Shown here: piece by piece, positions 32,031 through 43,735 of the stretch | Layout: the number at the start of each line of letters is the position of its first letter | Numbering within the stretch: the first letter of the stretch is position 1 | NCBI GenBank assembly: GCA_014529385.2 | Contig: CM043944.1 | Location: 92,063,914-92,127,913 of the forward strand | DNA length: 64,000 bases | Reading direction: 5' to 3' | Origin: Adiantum capillus-veneris | Lineage: Eukaryota > Streptophyta > Polypodiopsida > Polypodiales > Pteridaceae | Position numbers and translations under genes: made by a program | Notes under the pieces: model-generated | What the model saw: only the letters and a program-made list of their open reading frames with translations | Told to the model about the DNA's origin: nothing | The model's database searches: none

Positions 32031-32133
32031 AAGAGCAAGATCCATAACACAAAATCATAAAAACAAATTATGCACAAGAACACGACCCTTGTAATATTTG
32101 CACTCTAACCATCATCTATTTGCATGTACAGAT
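32031..32133 (+). other. Element A sequence resuming after element B
   Basis: This is the direct continuation of 12884 once the AAGAG duplication is discounted. It is AT-rich and leads into the ORF at 32134. Confidence 0.7.
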
Positions 32134-32556
32134 ATGGCTAGTACGCTAGAGTCATCCACTCCTGCCTTGAGTGAGAGGTACCCTCGTTACTTTTCACAAA
32201 TATTTCACATGGTCTTTCCAATGCTTGCATGTGAATGGGATTTGATAGGTACGCTAGCATGTGAGAGAAATTTTGAGGAGTTAGAATGGCTGGTACGTCT
32301 CTTGACCACGTCTCATCAATACTTAGTAGAGAGCGTTTCTCCCATTGCACAAGCCTACTCTTTTGACCAAGATGACTATAGGCGTCTAGTGACCTTCTTA
32401 GTAAACATGGGCACCTATGATGAAGAAGAAAATTTACAGGACTACACAGATGGCACATATGGTCTCATGGATGATGACTTTGTTTATCTCGACGACGAGG
32501 ATAGGGGTTTAGCCTTAGGGTTTCCCCCCAACCTCTACAATATCCTATTCCCTTGA
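32134..32556 (+). CDS. Small acidic ORF downstream of element A pol, unknown function
   Basis: The frame of 140 codons from M-A-S-T-L-E-S-S is open further upstream to an ATG at 32098. The protein is acidic, especially at the end (D-D-D-F-V-Y-L-D-D-E-D-R-G). I see no zinc finger, signal peptide, membrane helix or known domain. It lies downstream of the second-protease tail of element A on the same strand, as the 1091-codon ORF does in element B, so it may be the env-position ORF of A. It is followed within 15 bases by TAGGGGGAG. It could also be a chance frame. Confidence 0.45.
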   Translation: MASTLESSTPALSERYPRYFSQIFHMVFPMLACEWDLIGTLACERNFEELEWLVRLLTTSHQYLVESVSPIAQAYSFDQDDYRRLVTFLVNMGTYDEEENLQDYTDGTYGLMDDDFVYLDDEDRGLALGFPPNLYNILFP

Positions 32557-33916
32557 CTCTCTAGGGGGAGTGCAACTAATTAGGTTAGGGTTCCTTGTGT
32601 TTTTTATTGTGTTCAATAAGTGTTGGTACCTTTTCCCACTAATGTGCCTCCTGGAGGTATTCCTTTTGTTTCCTAGTGTTTACAGGAGCGTGTTGCTATT
32701 GATAGGATTTGGACCTTCATGGAACCTTTCTCTCATTCACACTTCAGATCAAGCGCCACCATCAACACAAACATGTGTTTCTTGTCCATTACCATTGTCC
32801 CTTATCTTTTTTGCATCTATGATTGTCTACTTTGATTGTGATTGGTAGCATAATATCCAGCACATTGCTTAGTATCAAACATTTAATTCAATGTCTTTTT
32901 TGTCATATTCCCTTGTCTAGGTTTAAACATCAAGCAAGTCCGACTAAGCTAGTTTGACCAAGTTAGGTGTTAGAGATCTTCTCTTAATACCATGGGGAAT
33001 GCCTTCCTAATAATTAATGGTTACTTAGGTTCTTAATCCGATTTAGGTAGCATTGTGTGAAATGTACTAGGGCTTTCTAGTGGGCTTGACCCTATTGACC
33101 TTTAGCTTAAGTATTATAAAGGGACTTTACTAGTGTGATGAGCCTGGGGAGGTGTATCAGTGTTATATGACCCCCCAAAGTTACAAAATTAAAATGATGA
33201 AAATGAACAAACAAAAAATCAAAGTGCCACATTGTAAAATCTTAAGCTGGAAGAGAAATCTCAGCTTGATTGGGTATTTCACTCACATGTATCGCCTATG
33301 GTACTAGAGCCCTAGAGGTTCCCAGTATGGACGCTTTTTCTTGAAAAGCAAAAAACCCAAGGCATACAAAATAAGCACACACATCAAAATTGAATCACTG
33401 TGAAAAGAATTTGGGGGGTCAAAGAAAAAGTAATCAGTCAGGCGATGATTTCATGAGAAATTCCTTTTATGGTAGCTTAACTACAAGGTCTTCTAGATAT
33501 AGCCTCTAGTCAGCCCTCGAACATGAATACTTGGCTCTCGCGATTAAACAACTTAATTGACCACATAAAATTAAGAAGCTTACCCATGGTATTAATATTC
33601 GATCTCTAGTGCCTTTCTACCGTCAAATTAGCGACCCCAGCCTTGTTTAATTTTTTACCTTTACATCTGTTTATGCATTTGATTACATTGCAATTTAATG
33701 TTCATTGCTGACAAATTGTTTGAAATTCTTTTACCAATCAATTTGTCTACCTAAAACTGCATATGCTTTTTAACCACTTATGAGAATGCAATTACTGTGC
33801 CAATGTTGTTTGATTTTGCAGTGACTGAAGAAGACTAAGGACATTCATCTCAAATGCTCTTCCACCTCAACGAATGAGCTTCAACTCAATAGCTTCCGAG
33901 GACGGAATCTACATCA
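32557..33916. other. Unassigned AT-rich sequence between element A ORF and an LTR-like block
   Basis: No gene is supported. A polypurine-like TAGGGGGAG followed by TG lies at 32563-32573, and a TATA-like TATTATAAAGG near 33109. These suggest LTR remnants, but no second copy is present in the window to prove it. Confidence 0.4.
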
Positions 33917-34550
<634 letters not shown>

Positions 34551-35847
34551 TGTTAGGCAAGTCCCTTGCTTCGACAGTGCGGCAAGGAGCTCACATGTAT
34601 ACATATTGAATAATTTAAATGTGGGATTCATGTCTTTGTAGATGTCAACATCAAATGATAGACCCTCAAGATTTCATTGGTAAGTCCAACAGATACAAAA
34701 GTGGGTGGACCTCTCCACCGGTAGACGCACATCTTGAGGGCATCTTGAGGTGGTAAATGTCATTTGATTTTCAAGTTTTTGATTAGTGTATGGTAGCATA
34801 GCATACCGATTACATTTTTTGTGAATTGGCTTGGCCATTTGTCAACTTAGGTCAAGCAAGGCTATTGATTCATTCACCCCCATATGAGTTACAGAACCTA
34901 CGCATGATATGATGGTAGTTTAAACATGGCCTATGTTGAGGTAGATTTAAACACAATAGGGTCTTGCCACCTGCGTATAGTCACACACAAGATACATCTC
35001 CCATGGGGCATGAATTTTTCATAGAGTACCCTCAAAGCATCATCTAATGGTGTTGCCTTCATCACTACCATCACCTATGGTTGTGTCCTCTATGAGGGTA
35101 GCGCCAACAACACCACTTTTACAATGTCCCACACTAGACACTCCATCATTCCTTTGCCACAAACAAGCACCATCAACCTTCCATAGGGGTCTTCACGGTC
35201 ATCTTGGGGCCATCGATCCTTTCAAGCAAAGCATGGACGCTTCTCTTGTGGTGCTGGTTCCTATTGAATGCTTCCTTTATTGGTTTGTTAAATCTACAGT
35301 TCAAGATCGTCACCATGCTCGCTATATTAAATCCAAAGATGAATGCTTCACAAGCGATTGGGGCTAAAGGGCTACATCAAGCAAGTTTTCAATAATGAGT
35401 GCTCAAACAATTGGTTGGAGATGTAGCCACACACACAAACACTTTCTCTTCCCTCATCCACACACGATGACCCCCATCCATCCCCCCTCCTCTCTTTCTC
35501 GGTTACGTGTGCATGCATGCGTGCACACACACACCCCATCTTGCACTTATGCCCCCATAAAGTGCCTGAGTTTGAGTATCACAAGTTACTTGAATGCTCA
35601 GATTTTGATCACATTAGAGCTTGCTTTCCCCACATTTTCCTCTCCTCTTAGGGTAACGGCCAAGTGGCTCATTAGACAACCCACACACACATCTATCAAC
35701 ACTCTCTATTCTTCCTTATCAAAATAGAACAAGGAGTTAGTATGAGATTTCTCACTACAAACCCCACCAATCAAGCATCTCTCTCTTCTCATCTCCTTCT
35801 TCCTCACCGCGCACACACGTGTACGCTCTCACACTGTGCACTCTTCA
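34551..35847 (+). other. Probable 5' LTR region of copia element I, left end unresolved
   Basis: The primer site at 35850 implies an LTR ending at CTCTTCA (35847). No second copy exists in the window, so the start cannot be placed. Open frames here lack recognisable domains. Confidence 0.45.
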
Positions 35848-35849
35848 AC

Positions 35850-35862
35850 TGGTATCAGAGCC
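35850..35862 (+). other. Copia element I primer-binding site, initiator tRNA-Met
   Basis: TGGTATCAGAGCC matches the complement of the initiator tRNA-Met 3' end, the usual primer of plant copia elements. Confidence 0.85.
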
Positions 35863-37460
35863 GTGTTTGTCAGCTTGGTCGTAGAGAGGGGTCAAGAAAT
35901 CTTGGGAGATTTGTGAAAATGCAATGGGAGTTTGTGAGCTCAATCGAGAGTGATGTATGCTCTTGTGAGGCTCAAAAGAGAGTTTTGAAGACAATGTGTA
36001 GGTGAAAGTACCCTAAAAATTCTATGTGCCTAGCAACATTGTTTTGCAAGTTGATTTTCTCTTTGTAGATTGTAGATCTAAGATTTTTGCCCATGTGCCC
36101 CTCAGTTTTGATATGGTGTATAACTTTGCCTAAGAAACGTTTTGCAAATTACTCACCATTTTACTGCTATCTTGCTCATACGGATTGTATACATAAAATT
36201 TTAGGTTTTAGGTATGATGTACTTTTCAAAGCATGATGGGTTCTTAAGGTGGGTGCATAAATTCTGAGGTTGAGGATGCAATTTAATCTTGTGCAGAGCT
36301 TGAGGTTTTTGGTAGATTTGGACAATAAAGAAGCAAGTAGAAATAGACATAGTGCATGATATTTTGTGTTTTTTGAGCTTTAAAACATATTTTCTTGCGT
36401 ATCTCTCTCAAACAGACTCAGAAGTATAATATTAGAGTCTAAGGGTTTTTGCATACCTCTCTCATATATACTCAAATATGGATAATATTGGAGTCTAACT
36501 AAGGATTTTGACATGCTCCAAACACAATGGTGACATCAAGTTTTTGAAAATATCTATTGGTCCTTTATAGCTATATGTGGTTTTTGGATTTAATGTATGC
36601 TCCGTTCGGTTGAGAGACTGAGTCTCTAAGATTTTCATTATCCGTAGATTGGCTTGCGGATTGCTTTCTACTGGTGCTACTACACATTTACAGAGACAAG
36701 TTACAGGTTTCATCTACTTGAATTTTCAATGTTTGCAGTATATTTACACTTTGGTAGGATGTATAGAGTATCGTGATTGCTTTATGATTATGCATGTATG
36801 TGTTGTATAGTTTTGATTGTGTCCATGCTCTTTTGAGAGCGGTTTCTCCCCGTCTCGCAGGAAGTTCAAAAATTGTTTAATATTTTGGCGCTTGTTTGTG
36901 TGCAGATCTTGCTACGCTTAGAATTAATATACTTTTTTTATGTACGTTGAGTTGGAAATATTGCATTATATGTCAATTGTGGAGTTATCTTGGCATTTAC
37001 GACAGTTCTAATCATTCTAAGACTTTGTCAACAGTAGATGTTCATTGCTAAGCTTCACCATAATCTTGAGTCTGCATAGCCTTTGGAGGGTCATGGTGAT
37101 GTTTTATTGAACTGAGGGATTTTTGAATGTTGAGATCCTTTCGGTGATACACGCTGCTAGAGTATCCCTTTTTGAGGCCTCACCATAGGACATGCAAAGA
37201 GAGGACTAGGTTCTACATTGACAGCCTTTTGGGTCATTTGTGATTATTGATAGATGCATCTATAGTCAATTGACACTCCTTATGTGTTTTTGAATGCTTT
37301 GATAAATTCTTTTCTCATTTCAATTTGAGATTTTTCTCCGACTATAGGGAAGTCTCTGCCAAAATTTCCCAGGATTCTAGCCATAGTTTTTGGTTTCTTG
37401 CCATAGATTTAAAACTTGGGAGTTATGCCTTCTAGTTTTGAGACGCACATTTTTAACATT
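35863..37460 (+). other. Leader region of copia element I
   Basis: About 1.6 kb without a supported gene between the primer site and the first gag homology. It is AT-rich, with short repeats of TCTCTC-type text only. Confidence 0.5.
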
Positions 37461-38503
37461 TGGAAGTTTGATGATACAAACTTTTCCATACTAAAAGAGA
37501 GGATTTAAGATATTTAATTCATAAAGCTCAATGGGAGCCATTGTTTGAGTGTCAAGAGAGCGTTACATAGATGCATAGTAAAATAATTGATGCTAAAGCT
37601 AGATCCACTATTCGTTGACATCTTGTAGAGTCAGTGTATTTCACTATTGTTGGTGAAGTTACTTCTAAAGCATTATGGGATAAGTTGTGCAATATGTACA
37701 AAAGCAAGAGTGCAAGTGATAAGGTTTACTTGATGAAGAAGCTATTTAAGCTTCATATGAAAGAAAGTAGCACCGTTTCTAGACACTTAAATGAATTTGA
37801 TGTTATCTTCAGACAATACATATGAAAGCAAGAGTGCAAGTGATAAGGTTTACTTGATAAAGAAGCTATTTAAGCTTCATATGAAAGAAAGTAGCACCAT
37901 TTCTCGACTCTTAAATGAATTTGAAGTTATCTTCAGACAATTGACGTTGCAAGGGATCAATTTGATGAAGAGGTTCAATCTATGTTCTTGTTATTTTTCT
38001 TTACCTTCCTCGTGAGATACTTTTTGCACAACCATAGAAAACTCTTTCCCTAAAGGAAAATTGTCTACAATGATGTAGTCGCTACTTTGCTCACCGAGGA
38101 GATTCATAGGAAATTTCTTGAGCCTACCAAGTATGGTGATGCTTATGTTGCAGAGTCTCACAAAGAGATAGGTCACACTTATGATTGTGCTAAGGCTAAG
38201 GATCGCAAGAACTCTCGTAATAGTAAGTCCCATGGTTTTATGCGTAATGTTGAGTGCTACTATTGCCATAAGAAAGGGCATGTGAAAAAGGAGTATCGTG
38301 TTGCACAAAGACATAAGAAGTCTCAAGAGAGTAAGAAGTTTGACAGTGATGCAAAAGACATGACAAAGCTTGATGAAATCAATGTTGTTGAGTCTCCTAA
38401 GACTCATGATGTTTTTGAGACGACTTGTACGTCAGATCATCTTGGTTTTTACATAAGATTTCACTACATATATCCTTGTCACACAAGACACCAATCATGC
38501 ACA
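37461..38503 (+). pseudogene. Copia element I gag, broken
   Basis: Copia-type gag homology runs from W-K-F-D-D-T-N-F near 37461 through L-W-D-K-L-C-N-M-Y near 37675 and F-K-L-H-M-K-E-S-S. It is broken by several stops. A 124-bp direct duplication (37701-37824 repeated at 37825-37948) shifts the frame. The knuckle near 38253-38292 reads C-Y-Y-C-H-K-K-G-H-V-K-K-E-Y, with Tyr where the last zinc-binding Cys should be. Confidence 0.8.
37701..37948. repeat. 124-bp tandem duplication in copia I gag
   Basis: Two adjacent copies both begin AAAGCAAGAGTGCAAGTGAT and diverge by a few substitutions. The length is not a multiple of three, so it breaks the gag frame. Confidence 0.9.
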
Positions 38504-38507
38504 TAAT

Positions 38508-39068
38508 TGAATGATAGATTCTCGTGCGAGTTTACATGTTACGCCGCATACAAATATATTTTTCTCTTTTGTGGAGGGCTATCAGGGTAAAGCTAAACTG
38601 GGTGATTCTCATGCGCTTGAGGTCTTTGGCCTTGGAGACACAAAGCTAGTACTTCCAAGTGGAATGGAATTCATGCTAAATAATGTCAAACATGTTCCTA
38701 ATTTAGCTAAGATTTTGATCTCTATTGGTGGATAGCTAGATGACTCGGGATACAATACAATGTTTGGCAACACCTCTTGGATTATCAAAAAGGACAATCT
38801 TGTGGTTCTCAAAGGTCAAAAGCATGGTACTTTGTACTCCATGCATGTGTCTTTTGTAAAAGACAATTTTATTTCTATAGATGAGCTTCCCTCTACTAAG
38901 TTGTGGAATAGCCGGCTAGCCATGTGAACCAAAAGGGAATGAAAACCCTATCATGTTTTGGTTATTTGTCAGTACTGAGTTTCAATGATTTTTCTTTGTG
39001 TGAACATTGTATATATTTGTATATGGGAAGAAAACTAGAACTACTCATTTACCATTGAATAAAAGGAG
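38508..39068 (+). pseudogene. Copia element I protease and pre-integrase region, truncated
   Basis: Protease homology I-D-S-R-A-S-L-H-V-T-P at about 38514-38546 has Arg in place of the Gly of D-S-G, so the active site is damaged. The C-terminal part (H-V-P-N-L-A-K-I-L-I-S) is followed by pre-integrase text (L-W-N-S-R-L) with stops and frame changes. Homology ends at H-L-P-L-N-K-R-S-V-E-L-L near 39080, where the LTR of element F begins. The two sequences can share the bases 39069-39080. Confidence 0.75.
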
Positions 39069-39306
39069 TGTTGAGCTACTACCACATACATGTGGTAGTG
39101 ATGTGTGTGATTACACTTAGGACCGTCGGGGCATTTTTTCCCCTCACTAGGAGGCTTTTTCCCTGTGCATTGTATATATGCCCATCACTCTAGGGCTACC
39201 ATATATTTCAATTGCACACTAAGTAATACTACTCTATGTTGTGTGCCTTGAGCTTCCTTCATCTTCTCCAAGTTGTGTGTGTTTCCTTGCAATCATATTT
39301 CCAACA
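39069..39306 (+). repeat. Element F 5' LTR
   Basis: It matches the D LTRs (45006-45219 and 50734-50964) from ACATGTGGTAGTGATG to CCAACA. The first dozen bases differ from the D copies, so the exact left border is uncertain by about 12 bp. Confidence 0.82.
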
Positions 39307-39307
39307 A

Positions 39308-39322
39308 TTGGTATCAAAGCAG
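39308..39322 (+). other. Element F primer-binding site, initiator tRNA-Met
   Basis: TTGGTATCAAAGCAG differs from the tRNA-Met complement at one base and lies one base after the LTR end. Confidence 0.8.
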
Positions 39323-39629
39323 GTTGCATCCTCCCAGGCTTAGTCGCTAGCACATGCCTGCTCACTTTCTTAGATTTCAATGAGCTTTGGTGAGTGTCAA
39401 CAGATCGACAAATACTTCGGGAGACCTCATAGAGCTTAGTTCGCTTAGATTTTTCATTCAGTCTCATTCTGGCCTCCGTTTCCACTACATGCAATAGTGC
39501 GCATGCAATTTTATCATTTTGTGCAGAATTTTTGTGAGTGTTATTTTTTGCATAACAAGTCCTTACAGTCTTCTACGAGTTGTGCTATATAGCATGTGCT
39601 GGTCCCGCTTCATTTCTCCTCTTTTTCGG

Positions 39630-41114
39630 AAATTTTCACATCTCAAGGATGTACCTCATGGGAATTTAGTCACTTGTGCCAACAATGCCTCTTATCCAGT
39701 CAAGGAAGTTGGAAAGATTGTGCTGATTGCTACGAATGGCAGTTCTTCCACACTTGTTGATGCACTTTATGTACCTGGATCAAGAAGAACCTTTTGTTTG
39801 TATCTGCACTTGCTAGACTTGGTCTTGTTGTGAAATTTGTGGATGACAGATTTATAATTCATGATCTCAGTTTTGGTGATGGGATTTTTGCATTAGGCAT
39901 TTTACGTCGTGGACTATATAAGCTCACTTTGTATGACAAGTGTGGGCAGAATTTTTCAAATGCAGTTGTGGATTCTAAGGCTATTTCAAATGCAAAAACT
40001 TTAGCATGCACATTTTGGGCATCTGAATTTTGCCAGTTTGTTGCGTTTGTAAAATCTAATATGGTTGCTTCTTTATCGTCTCTTGAAGCACATGTTAAGC
40101 ATGTTTGTGAAGGTTGTATTTTGGGTAAGATGCAGCGTTCAAAGTTTCCAAAGGATGGTTCATTTAGGGCTACATGTGATGCAGGTTGCAGCTTGTACAT
40201 AGTGATGTTCATGGACCCATGCAAACTTTGTCCTTGGGAAATTACTTGTACTTCGTGACTTTCATTGATGCTTACTCCATGCATGCATGGGTATATCCGC
40301 TTAAAGCAAAGTCCAAAGTGCTTATGTGCTTCAAGAAATTTTTGGCTATGGTTGAAAATATCTCTAAATGTACTATGGACACCCTCCATTCCAATCAAGG
40401 GGGGGAATATATGTCTCATGATTTTAGTGCATTTCCTGCTAGTCGTGGGATAAAACACCGATGTACAATGCCGTATACACCTCAACAAAATGGTGTTGCT
40501 GAGAGGAAAAACAGGTCGCTTACGGAGATGGCACGATGTATGATCAAGAGTCAAGCTTTGTCGCATTTGTTTTGGCTTGAGGCCATCATGTGTGCTACTT
40601 ATGTACTTAACATGTGTCTTATGAAAGCTTTGCAGTCAATGACTCCATATGAAGCATGACATGATAGAAAGCCATCTATTGATCACATGCACATTTTTGG
40701 GCATTTAGCTTATGCTTTGATGCCACAAACACAACACATAAAACTGGATGATAAGGCTGTCAAGTGCATGTTTCTTGGTTATAGTTCTGAAAGCAAAGGT
40801 TACAGGTTGTACCATGCGCAAACAAAGTGTATCTTGGTTTCACGGGATGTTGTGTTTGTGGAAGATTTTGTTCAGTCTTTGCTATCATGTACTAGAGAGA
40901 GTAATGTAAGCTCACAAGACATTTATGATAGCTTATTGCCTCTTTTTAGTGGTGGAAGTTTGAATGTAAGTTCCAATGAGGTAAATGTACAGCCTATGGA
41001 GGTTTCTAAAAATGTTACAAATCAGTCAATTTTTTATGCAGATGTACATGATGTACTTGATGAGGAAAGGGCTAAGAATGAGCAGGCTAAAGGTATGCCC
41101 AAATGGCTGGTGCG
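39630..41114 (+). pseudogene. Element F pol, first part: pre-integrase and integrase
   Basis: The protease C-terminal part (L-V-D-A-L-Y-V-P-G) is present without the catalytic Asp region. After a frame change, pre-integrase text and the H...C-E-G-C zinc half follow near 40095-40125. The integrase core comes next, with H-S-D-V-H-G-P and F-I-D-A-Y-S-M (40186-40280), S-N-Q-G-G-E-Y (40392) and P-Q-Q-N-G-V-A-E-R-K (40483). A stop follows Y-E-A at 40657-40659. The frame then resumes at 40687 with the region after integrase (V-S-R-D-V-V-F-V-E-D). The text ends at 41114 where element E entered. Confidence 0.85.
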
Positions 41115-41465
41115 TGTTAGGGGCTCACAACCCTAACATGTATTAAGTACAAGAAACATGCATTATAAAGGAAAACGGTTATAGGAGACTGCACATTAAG
41201 TCACAGAACTGCAAAGAATATGAATAAGAAACACCATGATTGAGAAAAAGAAGGTACCGCTTCACTATGTATTCATCTACAGACCCAAAACAACGCTACA
41301 ACTACAAGAAGACTCCAAACTGCTCGTTGGTTACATCCAAAAATTTCCACATGCCATAAGACAATTCAGGTATTTTAAACTACCTATGAATTAGGCACTT
41401 ATGTAAACATGCCTCTAAGGTTTAAAACTAAGACCTTAGTTACAGTGGGAAATGTTTATCAAACA
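41115..41465 (-). repeat. Element E 3' LTR
   Basis: 351 bp, collinear with 52243-52584 of the other copy over most of its length. On the minus strand it starts TGTTTGAT and ends CCTAACA. A purine-rich AAGGGATGGG lies about 10 bp before it. Confidence 0.85.
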
Positions 41466-42440
41466 TTGTGAGAACCCATCCCTTGATAAAAAAATATCAA
41501 CATTAACATGATCTTTAACTTCAATTTGTTTTGCACTTTCTCCTTCAATTGTAGTTGCCTTATCATCTCTTTAAATTTCTGTTGTCCACCTGCATCACCT
41601 GCCTCTTCACCTGCAACTTTAAATCTAACTGCATCTTCAGTTGACTGCACTTGAAATTCAGTTTCAAATTTATCCAACATTACGTTATCACACTGAGCAT
41701 GCATTTGTTTACGTTGATGATGTTTTTGATGCTCCAACTGCTTTTGCAATTCCTCATACTGCTGCTTCAGTTCATCATACTGCCTCTACACAAACAAGTT
41801 CTCCTTCTTTACTTCTTCTTCTGCAAAGACCTAATATGGCATACTAGCCACATCATACATTCTGCCTTTGATTTTCTCCCAAACACCTTTCATATAGTCC
41901 CTCATTTCAGCCTTCATCTTCTCCACATCACCTAAAGCCAGATGCCAACCCTCTACATCTAGCTCTTCCTCTTACATTTCTCTAATCTTCTCTTCCACTT
42001 TTCTACATGCTTTTAATGCTTTCCAAAGTAGCATTCAAAGCAGTCATTTTAGTCAACTATCCCTACAAGGCATTAAGCCACTCATCTCTCCAGTGAGCTA
42101 TTCTAGCTGAACTTTTTTGTTTGTATACTACCAATTGCTTATATGAGGCTAACACCTTTTGAATTAGCTCTTGGCTTTTAGTCAACTGTTTAACTTTCCT
42201 CTCTAAAACTGCTTCTTCAATCTGAACTTTATTTTCCTTCAGTGCTTCCTCCTTAATCTGCTCCAATTCACTGTGCAGTCTCTTATTCTCCCTCTTCACT
42301 AAAGTAAAATCCATTGTCTGTTGTTCCACATATTATTTGACTACACCAGTTGCATTTTTCACTTCACTGAAAGATACATTTGAAAAGCTAGCCTTGGGTA
42401 TGTTAAGTCTTTTCAAACCCAACTGTAATGACAGATGCCT
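41466..42440 (-). pseudogene. Element E coiled-coil frame in place of integrase
   Basis: Downstream of RNase H the text follows normal Ty3 sequence only as far as A-M-T-K-D-Q-R-K-R-L-A-L. It then changes to unrelated sequence. Heptad-rich stretches (V-K-R-E-N-K-R-L-H-S-E-L-E-Q-I; Y-E-E-L-Q-K-Q-L-E-H-Q) are linked by a frame change and several stops. No H2C2 finger, D,D,E core or GPY/F module is visible up to the 3' LTR. It could be a captured host segment or an element-specific ORF. Confidence 0.65.
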
Positions 42441-43735
42441 CTCCCTCCTACAATAATTGTAAAAGTTTTGCTTCTTAATGCTAATCTCTTTCTTTGATCC
42501 TTAGTCATTGCTTCAAGTAACACCCCTTCAGTCAAAAACTAAAGCATATCATCATACCAGTCCCCTGACTGGTCAGTCACTTGAACTGGAAATATCTCTG
42601 CATCAGGCAATTGATCAAGTACTCCTCCAAAATCTTCCTCTCCTGTTTCCAATCTACTCAAATAATTGGCTAATACATGAATTCTTCCCGGAGTATTTAT
42701 CACCACATAATCAAATTCCTGCAAAAGTGATATCCATCTTGCCAATCTCCCTAAAAGGTGGGGTTTAGTCACCAAGTAGATCAATACTTGGTGATCCACA
42801 TGAAAATTTACCCTATTTGCCAATAGGTAATGTCTAAAATTTGCACTGCATAAACCATTCCCAAGCACTCCCTCTCAGTAACTATGTAATTCTTCTCTAC
42901 AAGTGTCAGTACCCTATTTACATAGTAAATATGTCTGAACAAACCTCTACTGGTTTCTTGCATTAATGATGCACCCACTGCTACATGAGATGCATCCACA
43001 AAGATGCGAAATGGTAACTTCCAATCAGGAACAACCAAAACTGGTGCTACAGTCAACATGTTCTTCAAAATCCCAAATGCCTTGCTCTGCTCTTCTCCCC
43101 ATTCAAATGCAACATCCTTCTTTGTAAGCTTTGTTAATGGTGTGCACACATGAGCCAAATACCTCGAGAATCTATTATGCCACTTGACTTGGCCCAAAAA
43201 TTTGCTCAATTGTTTAATTGTTCTTGGTTCAAGTGTCTTATTAATAGCTTCCACCTTTCTTGGATCAATAGAAACCCCTTCTTCAGAAATCACATGCCCT
43301 AAAAGAACTCCTCTTTTCACTACAAATGCACATTTGACTGGGTTTAATGAAAATCTGAATTCCCTGCATTTCTAAAAACACAAACTCAAGTGTTCAAGAT
43401 TCTCTTGCTTTTCTCCAAAAACACTAAAACTCCCCATTCATTCACAAAAGTTGTTCTTTCCCTATCTTCAAATGCCATTGAAATTTGGTTGTAACCACTA
43501 AAACCATCCAAAAAACTATAAATCTCATGTCCAGCTATTGCATCTAGTAGTGTATTATAAAAAGGTAAGGAAAATGGATCAATTACTATAGTAGCATTCA
43601 GTTTCCCGTAATCCACACACACCTTGATCTTTCCATTCTTCTTTGGAACCACAACAATTGGTGACAACCAAGTAACTTCCTCCAAAGGATAAATGAAACC
43701 CACAGCCAACAGTTTGTCAATCTCTTCTTTAACCT
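42441..43735 (-). pseudogene. Element E reverse transcriptase and RNase H, RT core deleted
   Basis: RT text from V-G-F-I-Y-P-L and V-V-V-P-K-K-N-G-K (about 43709-43620) runs through Y-S-F-L-D-G-F-S-G-Y-N-Q to N-E-W-G (about 43436). It then jumps directly to V-F-G-E-K. The segment that normally carries P-F-G-L-x-N-A-P and the catalytic Y/F-x-D-D is missing. The rest of RT (H-V-I-S-E-E-G-V) and RNase H (I-F-V-D-A-S, V-D-H-Q-V-L) follow in other frames. Confidence 0.82.

Noticed and set aside
35047-36005. Plus-strand open frames of 60-110 codons
   Set aside because: No domain or composition bias, and they lie in the probable LTR of copia I.
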